Source: CBFDBF01 sp050304615 (lineage in GTDB: Bacteria; Pseudomonadota; Gammaproteobacteria; Chromatiales; Chromatiaceae). Taken from it: 64,000 nt of DNA. The stretch's first letter is position 1, and each line of letters begins with the position of its first letter. Both the position numbers and the translations under genes were made by a program. The notes below the pieces were generated by a model. It did no database searches, had not been told where the DNA came from, and saw only the letters and a program-made list of their open reading frames with translations. Of this stretch, positions 40,084 to 49,419 are shown piece by piece. Location of the stretch: contig JBNLDW010000011.1 in assembly GCA_050304615.1 (NCBI GenBank), positions 124,001 to 188,000 on the forward strand, read 5' to 3'.

Positions 40084-41004
40084 CTACTCTTTGCCGCCCT
40101 TTTTCTTCGCCCGCGGATGTGCCGCGTCGTATACCTGGGCTAGATGCTGAAAATCGAGGTGGGTGTATATCTGCGTGGTGCTGATATCGCTGTGGCCAAG
40201 CAGCTCCTGTACCGCTCGCAGGTCGCCAGAGGACTCCAGTAGATGGCTGGCAAAGGAGTGGCGCAGCATATGCGGGTGCAGTCCACGGTTGGCGCCATGC
40301 AGCACTGCCCAGCGATGGAGCCGCTGCTGCAGGGTTCTGGGATGGATACGTCTACCCCGCCGGCTGACAAACAGCGCCGTCTCTTCTGCTGCCGCTAGAC
40401 TGCTACGGACTGCGAGCCAGCGCTTGATCGCCTCTCGCGCCTTACGGCCGACCGGGACGTGACGGCCCCTATTGCCCTTACCGGTGACCTCCAGATCGGC
40501 GTCACCCTCCAGGTCGATAGCCCCCAGGTCGAGTGCTACCAGCTCGGCCAGACGCAGTCCGGATGAATAAAACAGCTCCATGGCCGCCAGATCACGTAGC
40601 TCCAGAGGACCATCACCAGGGTCCCTCAACAGGCTATCCAGCTGATCTGCGTCAAGGGTGACCGGAAGTCGCTGCCCGGATTTGGGGGCGCGCAGCCCCT
40701 GGGCGGGGCTGTTTTCCGCCTCCCCTTCACGCAGCAGATAGCGGTAGAGGCCGCGCAGTGCAGAGAGTTCGCGTTGCAGGCTTTTACCAGATATCCCGTG
40801 GCGATGACGAGCTGCCACAAAGCGACGCAGCTGATACTGCTGTAGCTCGCCCCATGCGGTAATACCCTGCTGCATGCACCAAGCCGTGATCCGTTGCAGG
40901 TCACGTCGGTAGTTGCTTACGGTGTGCGGTGAAAGCCTGCGCTCATGCCGCAGATGCTCTAAAAATCGGTCCACCCACCCCTGCAGGTGTGGTGCGTCGC
41001 TCAT
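40084..41004 (-). CDS. xerC: Tyrosine recombinase XerC
   Basis: Chromosome-dimer-resolution recombinase acting at dif with XerD, 306 residues. An N-terminal SAM-like core-binding domain (about 5-95) is followed by the catalytic domain with Arg in SSGLRLAEL, HMLRHSFASHLLESSGDLR, LLGHSDISTTQIYTH and the nucleophile tyrosine in IYTHLDF. The order dapF-DUF484-xerC is conserved. The start overlaps the DUF484 stop by one base. The usual downstream hslV is displaced by about 4 kb. The 203-base gap between this gene's end and the kinase gene holds nothing I recognise. Confidence 0.93.
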   Translation of the reverse strand: MSDAPHLQGWVDRFLEHLRHERRLSPHTVSNYRRDLQRITAWCMQQGITAWGELQQYQLRRFVAARHRHGISGKSLQRELSALRGLYRYLLREGEAENSPAQGLRAPKSGQRLPVTLDADQLDSLLRDPGDGPLELRDLAAMELFYSSGLRLAELVALDLGAIDLEGDADLEVTGKGNRGRHVPVGRKAREAIKRWLAVRSSLAAAEETALFVSRRGRRIHPRTLQQRLHRWAVLHGANRGLHPHMLRHSFASHLLESSGDLRAVQELLGHSDISTTQIYTHLDFQHLAQVYDAAHPRAKKKGGKE

Positions 41005-41678
41005 CAGAGGTCTGGTTCCGACACCGCCTCCAGGGTCTTGCTGATGATCTCTCCCAGGCGGGTCAGATATTCAGTGCCCATCTGCGAGTGGAAGCGCTGG
41101 CGGTCACTGCTACCGATGGCGAGCACCCCTGATATGCCGACCCCACTTAGCGGGACCAGGGCCGTTGAATGTATGCTCTCTGCCTTGGTGCCAAACAGGT
41201 ATTCAAGCCGATCCAACTCCAATTGGCCGCACCATGATCTGCCATGATCTATGAGCGGAAGAAACTCGTCCAACCCCGAATGAGCCCCACTATCGGCAGT
41301 AGATAGCAGATGTAATTCAACCGCCTCCGCCTCAAAGTCTTTGAATAACGTCTCATACAGAGTACTTACCGCCTCATCAAAATCGACCGCATCGAGCAGG
41401 CTAAGGGTAAGCTTGTGTAGACGCTGATTGGTCTCCTCGTTCTCATGCGCCACAGCGATCAGCTTTTGCAACTGCCGCTTATACTCTGTCGCCTTTTCGC
41501 GCAGGCTCTTCACTTGGCGCTCAACCAGGGAGGTGATGCCATGGCTCTGATGAGTAATCTCCAGTTGCTGTAACAGCTCTGGATTGCGGTTGAAGAAATC
41601 CGGGTTAGATGCCAGGTAGGCGGCAACTGTCTGCTCTATATCTTCTGTCGATTTGGCCTTTTCTGGTTGTTGGCTCAT
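41004..41678 (-). CDS. DUF484 family GAF-like protein
   Basis: Protein of 224 residues with the DUF484 architecture. The N-terminal helix reads VAAYLASNPDFFNRNPELLQ, a coiled coil contains LVERQVKSLREKATEYKRQL, and a GAF-like C-terminal domain ends with GVLAIGSSDRQRFHSQMGTEY and LTRLGEII. The family always lies between dapF and xerC; the function is not established. It overlaps dapF by 4 bases and xerC by one base. Confidence 0.92.
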   Translation of the reverse strand: MSQQPEKAKSTEDIEQTVAAYLASNPDFFNRNPELLQQLEITHQSHGITSLVERQVKSLREKATEYKRQLQKLIAVAHENEETNQRLHKLTLSLLDAVDFDEAVSTLYETLFKDFEAEAVELHLLSTADSGAHSGLDEFLPLIDHGRSWCGQLELDRLEYLFGTKAESIHSTALVPLSGVGISGVLAIGSSDRQRFHSQMGTEYLTRLGEIISKTLEAVSEPDL

Positions 41679-42502
41679 AACGAAATCTTCCCCTCATATA
41701 CCGTAGTGGCCGGGCCGCTCATCCAGACAGAGCCGCTGCCACCGTCCCACTCTATCATAAGATCGCCCCCCGGCAGAGAGACCCGCACTAGCTGCCCTAG
41801 GAGTCCCTGAATCTGCCCAACAACAACCGCCCCACAGGCCCCGCTACCACAGGCCAGGGTCTCACCGGTTCCCCGCTCAAATACCCGTAGGCGGATATGT
41901 TCAGGGGAGCAGAGCTGCATAAATCCCACATTGACCCGCCGTGGAAAACGGGGATGTTTCTCTATTAGTGGGCCCAGTGTGGCGACCGGGGCAGTGTCGA
42001 CAGAATCAACCTGGAGGACAGCGTGGGGGTTACCCATAGAGACGGCACCGATCTGGTACTCCCTACCATCCACCTCCAGTGGATAGCTGGCCGCCTGATG
42101 TTCGGCCTGAAACGGGATATCTGCCGGCTCCAGCACCGGGGTGCCCATATCGACCCGCACCAAATCACCGCTCACATGTAGCTGGATGTTACCCCCGAGG
42201 GTACCGACATCGATCACCTCCTTGTCGGTCAACCCATGCGACCTTACATACTGGGCGAAACAGCGGGCACCATTACCGCACTGCTCCACCTCCGAACCGT
42301 CCGCGTTAAAGATACGGTAGTAGAAATCCATCCCCACCTCACGCGCCGGCTCAACCAGCAGGATCTGGTCACAACCCACCCCGAAATTTCGATCCGCGAT
42401 GTGGCGACACTGTTCGCTGCTAAGCTCCAGCGTCTGATCGATGGCGTTTATGACAACAAAGTCGTTGCCCAGGCCATGCATCTTGGTGAATTCGAGCTCC
42501 AT
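41675..42502 (-). CDS. dapF: Diaminopimelate epimerase
   Basis: Interconverts LL- and meso-diaminopimelate for lysine and peptidoglycan synthesis, 275 residues. The two catalytic cysteines lie in EQCGNGARCF (Cys75) and LACGSGACGA. The start MELEFTKMHGLGNDFVVI is typical. In many relatives lysA lies between lptM and dapF; it is absent here. Confidence 0.96.
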   Translation of the reverse strand: MELEFTKMHGLGNDFVVINAIDQTLELSSEQCRHIADRNFGVGCDQILLVEPAREVGMDFYYRIFNADGSEVEQCGNGARCFAQYVRSHGLTDKEVIDVGTLGGNIQLHVSGDLVRVDMGTPVLEPADIPFQAEHQAASYPLEVDGREYQIGAVSMGNPHAVLQVDSVDTAPVATLGPLIEKHPRFPRRVNVGFMQLCSPEHIRLRVFERGTGETLACGSGACGAVVVGQIQGLLGQLVRVSLPGGDLMIEWDGGSGSVWMSGPATTVYEGKISL

Positions 42503-42526
42503 CCGGGGATACGCAGGAGAAGTGCG

Positions 42527-42664
42527 CTACCTCTGCTGATCCGCCTCTTCCTGCTTAGATCCATCGCCCGAGCGGTAGAGCTCGCCCTTCTGCCCACACG
42601 CAGAGAGCAGGCCAGTGGCAAGAAACAGTAGTATAAGTGTCCAGGGCAGAATACGGCGGTACAT
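42527..42664 (-). CDS. lptM: LPS-assembly lipoprotein LptM (YifL-type)
   Basis: Small gene of 45 codons. The translation starts MYRRILPWTLILLFLATGL and continues to a lipobox LLSAC, then GQKGELYRSG, the conserved LSACGQKG-LY pattern of LptM, which supports LptD maturation at the outer membrane. A second in-frame ATG at 42670 is possible; GGAG lies upstream of both. It is placed directly before dapF, as in most gammaproteobacteria. Confidence comes from the lipobox motif and the position. Confidence 0.85.
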   Translation of the reverse strand: MYRRILPWTLILLFLATGLLSACGQKGELYRSGDGSKQEEADQQR

Positions 42665-42708
42665 GGGCATTACAATCATCTCCGGTGTTAAATGAACGCC
42701 ACCAAAGA

Positions 42709-45564
42709 TTACTCCTCTGCCAATATATCAGCAAGTTCCTGGTTGAGACGGGACTCTACGCGCTTTTTAAAATTGAGGAGCTCAATAGTGGCCCAGCCAT
42801 GTTGTGCGGCAGAGCCAGAGAGCTCAAGACTGGTCAGATAGATAGGATAGGTCTCACCGACATCGCGCTGATTATAGATGTAGCGGGCCACCTCCCGAAA
42901 GGTCTCCGCGCCATACTCCAGGGAGATAAACTCACGGTTACCACACATCACCATATAGGGCGCGCTGTGCAGATCCAACCCCTCACTTATCAGGCAAAGA
43001 TCCAGATACTCCTTGCCTATGCGGCGCTGCTCCAAGGCCCGCTTGGTAGCCTTCCACATGCCATCTCTGCCCCGCGTTATCCGATAGTACTCAGGTTGCT
43101 CTAACATCTGCTGCTGATCATACTGTTCAGATCGCAGACTGCGTAGCGTCATTAATTCATTGAAAAACAGCTGCTGCTGATCAAGCATCTGACGCTCACT
43201 ACTTCCCGTGATGTCCTGCTGGAACAGCGCCCCATACTCATCCATGATGTAGAGTGAGAGACCTCTCTGATGGCAGTAGTAAAATAGCTGGATCTTACCC
43301 TCCTGGTTAAGCTGGAAGATGGTTGGAAACAGGGTCTCCTGCAGAGTATCGCTATCCACCACCAACGGCCGAAAATGGTTCCCGGCTCGCCCCAACTCCT
43401 CTACCAAATCCTCTACAGAGGGGAGTGACAGCGCAACAAACCCCCTACTCTCCTTCTGCACTAGGTATAGGTCTTCGCCAGCTTGATAGATGTAGCGACT
43501 GTCTGGCCCCTCTCCGCTGGGTCCAAAGCTATGGCATATATCGTTGCACAATTGCGCCGTCCGCCGCGCGGTGGTTGTTGCCCGAACGGAAGAGAAGCCA
43601 TACGCCTCTACCTCCGGGGGCTGCTCACCTGGACGGATGTTCAAAGTCATCTGCAGATAGTGACAAAGATAGTCCGCCAACCCATCTACCCCCAGGTGTC
43701 TGGTTATCAGCACCTCGCCCCAACTCGTCACCAGCAACGCCTCTACACTCTCCACCAGACAGGTACGGGCCGAACCAAAGCTAAGGGGATTACTACGACT
43801 GCTGGTAAGCTGTTTCCCCACCTTCGACAGGTGCCCCATGGGATCAATGCCAGTATTGACAAAGAGGGTACAGTAGACCGCGTATGCGGGCTGTGAGAGC
43901 ACCTTCATACCTACACTATGTGGCTGGCCAAAGGGGTGGTGATGGCGCAGGGCATTAAGCAGTTCATGGATCTCTCTAGGACCGACCGGGACGTCATCCG
44001 GGTATAGCCCCACCACTGTCCCCTGAGCGACAATTCCGTTCAAATGTATCCAGCAGAGCATCTCTATCAGACCGTTGGTTGTCTTGACCGGGTTGGCTGC
44101 CGCAGCATTATCTACGTTGACCTCACCCCGAAACAGCAGCCAGCACTCCTCGCCGGAGCTGTTGTACTGAAAGTGGAGAGATACATACGGCTCAGCCAGG
44201 CTCTCTGATATCCCTGGATTTATACTGTCGATTTTGCCCGGCTGCCGCTCCAGCGCAGTGTAGAGTTTTCTCCCCAGCAGATTCAGCTCTTCTGGATCGA
44301 TCTTGCCAGAGGCGGCATAGGCCCGGGAAAATTCGGTCAACACCCGGTAACCATTAGTCAGCTCCCGTACCAGCGTGGCCCGCTCCCGCAGCACCCGGTC
44401 TATCTTCCATTGCCGCCGGCTATCCTGGAGGATCAGAGTGGCCCTGTCCCAGCCCCACTCTTCAGTCAGGGAGCACAACAGCGTCCGCTGCCACTTCTCC
44501 TCTTTACTCCGGCTTAGCTGGCTAAGGCGCTGCTCCGATTTAAAATAGAAACAACGGCGGGCCAGCTCCAGACGCTCCAACTGATCTCTCTCCACAAGAT
44601 ACTGCTCCACTCTACGATAGAGCAGCAGGTATGGATCTAGATCATCAATACTCAGGTTGCCACTATACAGGGCCTCCTTGGCACTCTGACAGAGCCAGCG
44701 AATAGAGGGATAATCACGCGAGTAGGCCTCAATCAACAACAACTTGAGCATCGCCTTGTAGGGTGATTCTATCCCCTTATAGAGCTGCCAGTGTGCGGCC
44801 CCAAAAAACTCATCCGCCGGGGTATCCTCTTCCAGACCACCGAAATCGATACAGTCTCGCCCATCGACAAAACGCTTACGCAACAACATCGCCACATATT
44901 CGCTGTAGTTGCCCTCCTCTTCCGGCGGCACAAGCCACCACATAGGGTAACGCCCCGCCAGCAGGATACCGGTACGATAAAACTCCTCTAGCAGCAAATG
45001 CCTCTGGGTCGAACCACTACTTTCATGGGAGAGCGCCTCGCGATCACCACTGCGAAAGGCATCCGTATCCATAACGAATATATGCACCTCCAGATTGAGC
45101 GCACCACCCCACACTTCAAGCGCATTTGCCTTCTCCCGCAGAGCGGCAGCCTGCTCAGCTGGTAGTGTACTATCGTGACACAACCAGACATCGAGATCGC
45201 TGCCGGAGGAGTGGGCGATACTACCGATGCTTCCCATCAGGTAGACCCCCTGAATGGGGTAGCGTCGCAGCGCCCGTTTTTTATAGGAGAAGCTGTTGCT
45301 GAATTTACGCGCGATTTCGAGCACCTTTTTAGAAGGCGCGAATTCGGGTATCCCGGCCGGGGCCTCACTCCCGGCAAAACCGGGCAGGGCCGGGTGATTG
45401 ATATGGCACAACAGGGGCAGCAGATTGAGGTACTCCTGCTGACGTGGACTCAGCTCCTCAAAGATTCGGCGCAAACGCTCACGCTGTAGACCGCGAAAGC
45501 GGCGCTGCACCAGCCGCAACTCTTTACGCCCGATCCCCGTACTAAAATCAATTGCCCTGGCCAT
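42709..45564 (-). CDS. cyaA: Class I adenylate cyclase
   Basis: Makes cAMP from ATP. Large cytoplasmic protein of 951 residues. The N-terminal catalytic domain has the nucleotidyltransferase motif GS (111-112) then SDLDVW (122-127), and the long C-terminal region is typical of enterobacterial-type CyaA. The start overlaps the stop of the degenerate GGDEF gene as TAATG, so the two are translationally coupled and the GGDEF protein may influence cyclase expression or activity. lptM follows in 44 bases. Confidence 0.94.
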   Translation of the reverse strand: MARAIDFSTGIGRKELRLVQRRFRGLQRERLRRIFEELSPRQQEYLNLLPLLCHINHPALPGFAGSEAPAGIPEFAPSKKVLEIARKFSNSFSYKKRALRRYPIQGVYLMGSIGSIAHSSGSDLDVWLCHDSTLPAEQAAALREKANALEVWGGALNLEVHIFVMDTDAFRSGDREALSHESSGSTQRHLLLEEFYRTGILLAGRYPMWWLVPPEEEGNYSEYVAMLLRKRFVDGRDCIDFGGLEEDTPADEFFGAAHWQLYKGIESPYKAMLKLLLIEAYSRDYPSIRWLCQSAKEALYSGNLSIDDLDPYLLLYRRVEQYLVERDQLERLELARRCFYFKSEQRLSQLSRSKEEKWQRTLLCSLTEEWGWDRATLILQDSRRQWKIDRVLRERATLVRELTNGYRVLTEFSRAYAASGKIDPEELNLLGRKLYTALERQPGKIDSINPGISESLAEPYVSLHFQYNSSGEECWLLFRGEVNVDNAAAANPVKTTNGLIEMLCWIHLNGIVAQGTVVGLYPDDVPVGPREIHELLNALRHHHPFGQPHSVGMKVLSQPAYAVYCTLFVNTGIDPMGHLSKVGKQLTSSRSNPLSFGSARTCLVESVEALLVTSWGEVLITRHLGVDGLADYLCHYLQMTLNIRPGEQPPEVEAYGFSSVRATTTARRTAQLCNDICHSFGPSGEGPDSRYIYQAGEDLYLVQKESRGFVALSLPSVEDLVEELGRAGNHFRPLVVDSDTLQETLFPTIFQLNQEGKIQLFYYCHQRGLSLYIMDEYGALFQQDITGSSERQMLDQQQLFFNELMTLRSLRSEQYDQQQMLEQPEYYRITRGRDGMWKATKRALEQRRIGKEYLDLCLISEGLDLHSAPYMVMCGNREFISLEYGAETFREVARYIYNQRDVGETYPIYLTSLELSGSAAQHGWATIELLNFKKRVESRLNQELADILAEE

Positions 45565-46088
45565 TAGGTGGCCGCTGCCTTCTCCCCAGCCAGCGCCTCC
45601 ATTGCCCGCTGTAGCAACAGCCTGGCATCATCCCCCTTTTGCCATTCAGCCAGACCTACATAGAGCAGAATGTGACTATCGCTAAACTGTGTGGAAAGTG
45701 CCGATTCACCGAATCCCTGACGAATTTTATGCAGTAGCCTCTGGCCATCTTCAATGCCGGTTTCAGGCAGCACCAGGACAAACTGCCGTCCCTCCCAGCG
45801 CGCTATCATATCTACCCAACGCAATCTTTCACTGAGAAAACGGCTCACCGCTAGGATCACCTCATCCCCCGGCTCAACCGACGGATCACCAAGGGCGACC
45901 TCTACCAGCACAATACTAAGCGGATTATGATAACGGCGGCTGCGGGTAACCTGGGTTTCAAGTGCACGCTGCAGGGCGCGACGGTTGCTCATACCGGTGA
46001 GCTCGTCGGTGATAGAGAGCTCTTCCACCTGTCTCTTGAGACGGCGGTTCTCCTCTCTAAGTAGCTCCAGCTCATTGCTATCTGTCAT
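45564..46088 (-). CDS. Degenerate GGDEF-domain protein
   Basis: Protein of 174 residues. A short N-terminal coiled coil (LELLREENRRLKRQVEELS) precedes a GGDEF-fold domain (ITDELTGMSNRRAL start). At the active-site loop the expected GGDEF reads EGRQF (RWEGRQFVLVLPET), so the catalytic acidic pair is gone and diguanylate cyclase activity is unlikely. It may act as a binding or regulatory domain for the adjacent cyclase; this is inference. The ribosome site AAGGA lies inside a perfect hairpin. Confidence 0.85.
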   Translation of the reverse strand: MTDSNELELLREENRRLKRQVEELSITDELTGMSNRRALQRALETQVTRSRRYHNPLSIVLVEVALGDPSVEPGDEVILAVSRFLSERLRWVDMIARWEGRQFVLVLPETGIEDGQRLLHKIRQGFGESALSTQFSDSHILLYVGLAEWQKGDDARLLLQRAMEALAGEKAAAT

Positions 46089-46094
46089 GGGTAA

Positions 46095-46117
46095 TCCTTG
46101 AACTGTCTATTCAAGGA
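46095..46117 (-). promoter_or_regulatory. Hairpin that covers the ribosome-binding site of the GGDEF gene
   Basis: On the minus strand TCCTTGAA and TTCAAGGA form a perfect 8-bp stem with a 7-base loop. The right arm contains AAGGA, six bases before the ATG at 46088, so the only good Shine-Dalgarno sequence is paired when the stem forms. No T-run follows, so it is not a terminator. Confidence 0.45.
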
Positions 46118-46156
46118 GATTAAGCGGCAGCGGGGAGCAAAACTTAACCCGATTTA

Positions 46157-47539
46157 CTATTTGCCCAGCAGAGTGGAACCCCGTTTAATCGCTGCCCTCA
46201 CCTGCGCCGGGGCAGTACCACCGATATGATCCCGGGCAGCGACCGAGCCCTCCAGGGTCAACACCGCGAACACGTCCTCGCCGATACGGTCAGACAGGGC
46301 CTGCAGTTCGGTCAATGGCAGCTCCGCTAGGTCACAACCTCGCTCCACACACAGCGCAACCGCTCTACCCACAATCTCATGGGCATCACGAAAGGGGACG
46401 CCTTTCCGTACCAGATAGTCTGCCAGATCGGTGGCAGTGGAAAACCCCTGCAGCGCGGCATCCCGCATACGTTCCCGCCGACAACTAATGGCGGGGATCA
46501 TATCGGCGAAGACCTTGAGCGATCCTCTCAAGGTATTGACGCTGTCAAATAGTGGCTCCTTATCCTCCTGGTTGTCTTTGTTGTAGGCCAAAGGCTGGCC
46601 CTTCATCAAGGTCAGCAGTGCCATCAAATGGCCAAATACACGGCCACTCTTACCCCTGATCAACTCTGGGACATCCGGGTTTTTCTTCTGCGGCATAATC
46701 GACGAGCCGGTACAGAAGCTGTCAGACAGCTCGATAAAACCAAACTGAGCGGATGACCACAGGATCAGCTCTTCCGAAAAGCGCGACAGATGCACCATTA
46801 TGATGGCTGCCGCTGCGCTAAACTCTATTATAAAGTCACGGTCACTGACCCCATCCAGGGAATTTTCACAGGGGCGATCAAACCCGAGTAGTTGCGCGGT
46901 AGCAGAGCGATCTATCGGATAGGTGGTTCCGGCCAGGGCGGCAGAGCCAAGGGGCATTACGTTAAGCCGCTGGTTACAGTCGGCCAGCCGCTCGCGGTCA
47001 CGCTGTAACATCTCGAACCAGGCCATCAAATGATGGCCAAAGGTGATCGGTTGGGCAGTCTGCAGGTGGGTAAAACCAGGCATAATGGTTGCGGCCTCCT
47101 GCTCGGCCAGATCCAGCAGGGCCTGTTGCAGGCGGGCGATTTCACCGCGGATAGTCTCGATCTCGGTGCGCAGATAAAGGCGGATATCGGTGGCAACCTG
47201 GTCGTTGCGGGAACGACCGGTATGTAGTTTTTTACCAGCATCGCCGATGGCGGCAGTCAGTGCCGACTCGATATTCATATGTACATCTTCGAGCTCCACT
47301 GACCACTCAAACTGGCCACTGTCGATGCGCTGCTCGATCTGTTGCAGCCCGGAGATTATCTGCTGACACTCGTCCGCACTAATGATCCCTTGCTGCGCCA
47401 ACATGGTAGCATGTGCAATGGAGCCTTGGATGTCATACTTATAGAGTTGCTGGTCAAACTCAACTGATGCGGTAAAGGCCTCGACAAAGGCATCAGTTGG
47501 TTCGTTGAAACGGCCAGACCAGAGTTTCTGCCTGCTCAT
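46157..47539 (-). CDS. argH: Argininosuccinate lyase
   Basis: Last step of arginine synthesis, 460 residues. It starts MSRQKLWSGRF, with HTGRSRNDQVATD, the catalytic-serine loop GSSIMPQKKNPD and KDNQEDKEP conserved. The frame is open to 47572; the ATG at 47539 matches the family start and has AGGA upstream. It is divergent from algZ, the same pairing as in Pseudomonas. Confidence 0.96.
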   Translation of the reverse strand: MSRQKLWSGRFNEPTDAFVEAFTASVEFDQQLYKYDIQGSIAHATMLAQQGIISADECQQIISGLQQIEQRIDSGQFEWSVELEDVHMNIESALTAAIGDAGKKLHTGRSRNDQVATDIRLYLRTEIETIRGEIARLQQALLDLAEQEAATIMPGFTHLQTAQPITFGHHLMAWFEMLQRDRERLADCNQRLNVMPLGSAALAGTTYPIDRSATAQLLGFDRPCENSLDGVSDRDFIIEFSAAAAIIMVHLSRFSEELILWSSAQFGFIELSDSFCTGSSIMPQKKNPDVPELIRGKSGRVFGHLMALLTLMKGQPLAYNKDNQEDKEPLFDSVNTLRGSLKVFADMIPAISCRRERMRDAALQGFSTATDLADYLVRKGVPFRDAHEIVGRAVALCVERGCDLAELPLTELQALSDRIGEDVFAVLTLEGSVAARDHIGGTAPAQVRAAIKRGSTLLGK

Positions 47540-47608
47540 CGTCGCTATTCCTGAGGCGGCTTGGATTGGCACAAGATTATACCAGTATTACGTGGCTGTG
47601 AGAAAAAG

Positions 47609-48667
47609 ATGAGCAATACAACAATAGACAGCAAAACTAAGGATGGGGGGAGGCAGCCGTTTCTCCCTAATTTTGCCGCCATCAACAGCGTGTTTGTTGT
47701 AGTGGTAACGGCCGAACTGCTGGCCATAGTGCTGGCCATGGCAGACAGCGGCAGTCCATCAGAATTTATCCTACAGCTGAGCCTCTACTCTCTCTTTGTC
47801 CAGTGGATAGCGCTGGTCGGGAGTGGACTGCTCTCTCTACTGCGCTCTCGTTGTGGCAACTGGAGCGATTTGACAGTAGGGCTTACGGCCTGGGGGGTAC
47901 TGCTGCTGCTAACTTTAATCACCAGCTGGCTGACTGTTTTGCTGCTGGGGGCAATATGGCAATCTGGTGGTCAGCTGTTTTTTGTCCTGCGCAACCTGGC
48001 CATGTGCGCCATCGTTGCCGCGCTGGTGTTACGTTATCTCTATCTCCAGCACGTATGGCGTCTCCAGGCTGCAGCCGAATCACAGGCCCGCTTTCAGGCA
48101 CTGCAATCACGTATCCGCCCACACTTTCTGTTCAACAGCATGAACACCATTGCCAGCCTTACTCGTTCTGATCCAGAGGTGGCTGAAGAGGTGGTGCACA
48201 ACCTATCCGACCTGTTCCGCGCGAACCTGTCCGACAACCACAACCTCTCCACCCTGAGTGAAGAGTTGGCACTGGCGCGTGGTTATCTGCAGATTGAGAG
48301 CCAGCGGCTGGGGGACCGCCTGCAGGTAGAGTGGGACCTACAGGGATTACCCCAAGATGCGGTAATGCCGGCCCTGCTGCTACAACCGCTACTGGAGAAT
48401 GCCGTCTATCATGGGATCGAACCGGCTACCGATGGCGGGGTGATCTATATCGTCGGTTGTTACCGGCGGTTCAAGGTAAACCTGAGCATCCGTAACACGC
48501 TGCCGCCGGAAGAGAGCTCCAGTCACCGCGAGGGCAACAGCCTGGCGCTAGAGAATATCCGGCAGCGGCTACAGGCAGTCTTTGCCAGTGAGGCTGGCCT
48601 CAACATGAGTATGGTGGATGGGGAATATCAGGTACGCATGTTCTTTCCCCACCCCTGGAGAGAGTGA
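47609..48667 (+). CDS. algZ: LytS/AlgZ-type sensor histidine kinase
   Basis: Membrane histidine kinase of about 352 residues. Four transmembrane helices (about 25-155) are followed by the His_kinase domain with RIRPHFLFNSMNTIASL and an HATPase region with LLQPLLENAVYHGIEP and NSLALENIRQRL. It lacks a canonical DHp box, as usual for the AlgZ/LytS class. The start at 47609 was chosen over an open frame from 47561. It is followed by algR in 12 bases. Confidence 0.88.
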   Translation: MSNTTIDSKTKDGGRQPFLPNFAAINSVFVVVVTAELLAIVLAMADSGSPSEFILQLSLYSLFVQWIALVGSGLLSLLRSRCGNWSDLTVGLTAWGVLLLLTLITSWLTVLLLGAIWQSGGQLFFVLRNLAMCAIVAALVLRYLYLQHVWRLQAAAESQARFQALQSRIRPHFLFNSMNTIASLTRSDPEVAEEVVHNLSDLFRANLSDNHNLSTLSEELALARGYLQIESQRLGDRLQVEWDLQGLPQDAVMPALLLQPLLENAVYHGIEPATDGGVIYIVGCYRRFKVNLSIRNTLPPEESSSHREGNSLALENIRQRLQAVFASEAGLNMSMVDGEYQVRMFFPHPWRE

Positions 48668-48679
48668 GTATATAAACTG

Positions 48680-49417
48680 ATGAAGATACTTATCGTAGAT
48701 GATGAAGCGCTGGCTCGGGCCCATCTGCGCAGACTGCTCGAGGATATCGGCGCCCCTAATAAATGCGTTGGAGAGGCGTCAAATGGGGCCGCTGCAATAC
48801 AGCTCTGTGAACAGTTAGCGGCAGATCTGGTGCTACTGGATATAAGTATGCCGGGTATGGATGGCCTTACCGCCGCCTCTGAACTGGCCCAACTAGCACT
48901 CTCTCCAGCGGTCATATTTACCACTGCCTACGATAAATATGCTTTGGAGGCCTTTGACCAGAATGCGATCGACTATCTACTCAAGCCGATTCGGCGCCAG
49001 CGGCTGGAACAGGCCCTGACCAAGGCATCCAACCTGACCCGACCCCAGCTACAAGTGCTGCAACAACTACAGCAAAAATCAGAACCTGAATATATCAGCG
49101 TCAGCTTTCGTGGCACCTTGCGGCGCATCCCGGTAGATGAAATCATCTACTTCCGGGCCGAACATAAATATGTGCTGGCCCAGCATGGAGATGGAGAGGT
49201 GCTGCTGGAGGAATCTCTGAAATCCCTGGAGGAACGGTTTGGTGATCGTTTTATGCGGATCCATCGTAACGCCCTGGTGGCAACTAAGCGGCTGATGGGA
49301 CTAAGCAAAGATGCAGATGGAATCGCGCTAGTTCAACTGGACGGTACAGAGCAACGACTTGAGGTGAGTCGCCGCCATCTACCTGACGTACGGCGCCTGC
49401 TCCACAATAGGCATTAG
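48680..49417 (+). CDS. algR: AlgR/LytR-type response regulator
   Basis: Protein of 245 residues. The receiver domain (1-115) has Asp54 in LVLLDISMPGMDG and a K-P pair in YLLKPIRR, and is followed by a C-terminal LytTR DNA-binding domain (about 140-240: IPVDEIIYFRAEHKYV, FMRIHRNALV). It is paired with algZ. In pseudomonads the AlgZR system controls alginate and virulence; no target is readable here. Confidence 0.9.
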   Translation: MKILIVDDEALARAHLRRLLEDIGAPNKCVGEASNGAAAIQLCEQLAADLVLLDISMPGMDGLTAASELAQLALSPAVIFTTAYDKYALEAFDQNAIDYLLKPIRRQRLEQALTKASNLTRPQLQVLQQLQQKSEPEYISVSFRGTLRRIPVDEIIYFRAEHKYVLAQHGDGEVLLEESLKSLEERFGDRFMRIHRNALVATKRLMGLSKDADGIALVQLDGTEQRLEVSRRHLPDVRRLLHNRH

Positions 49418-49419
49418 TG

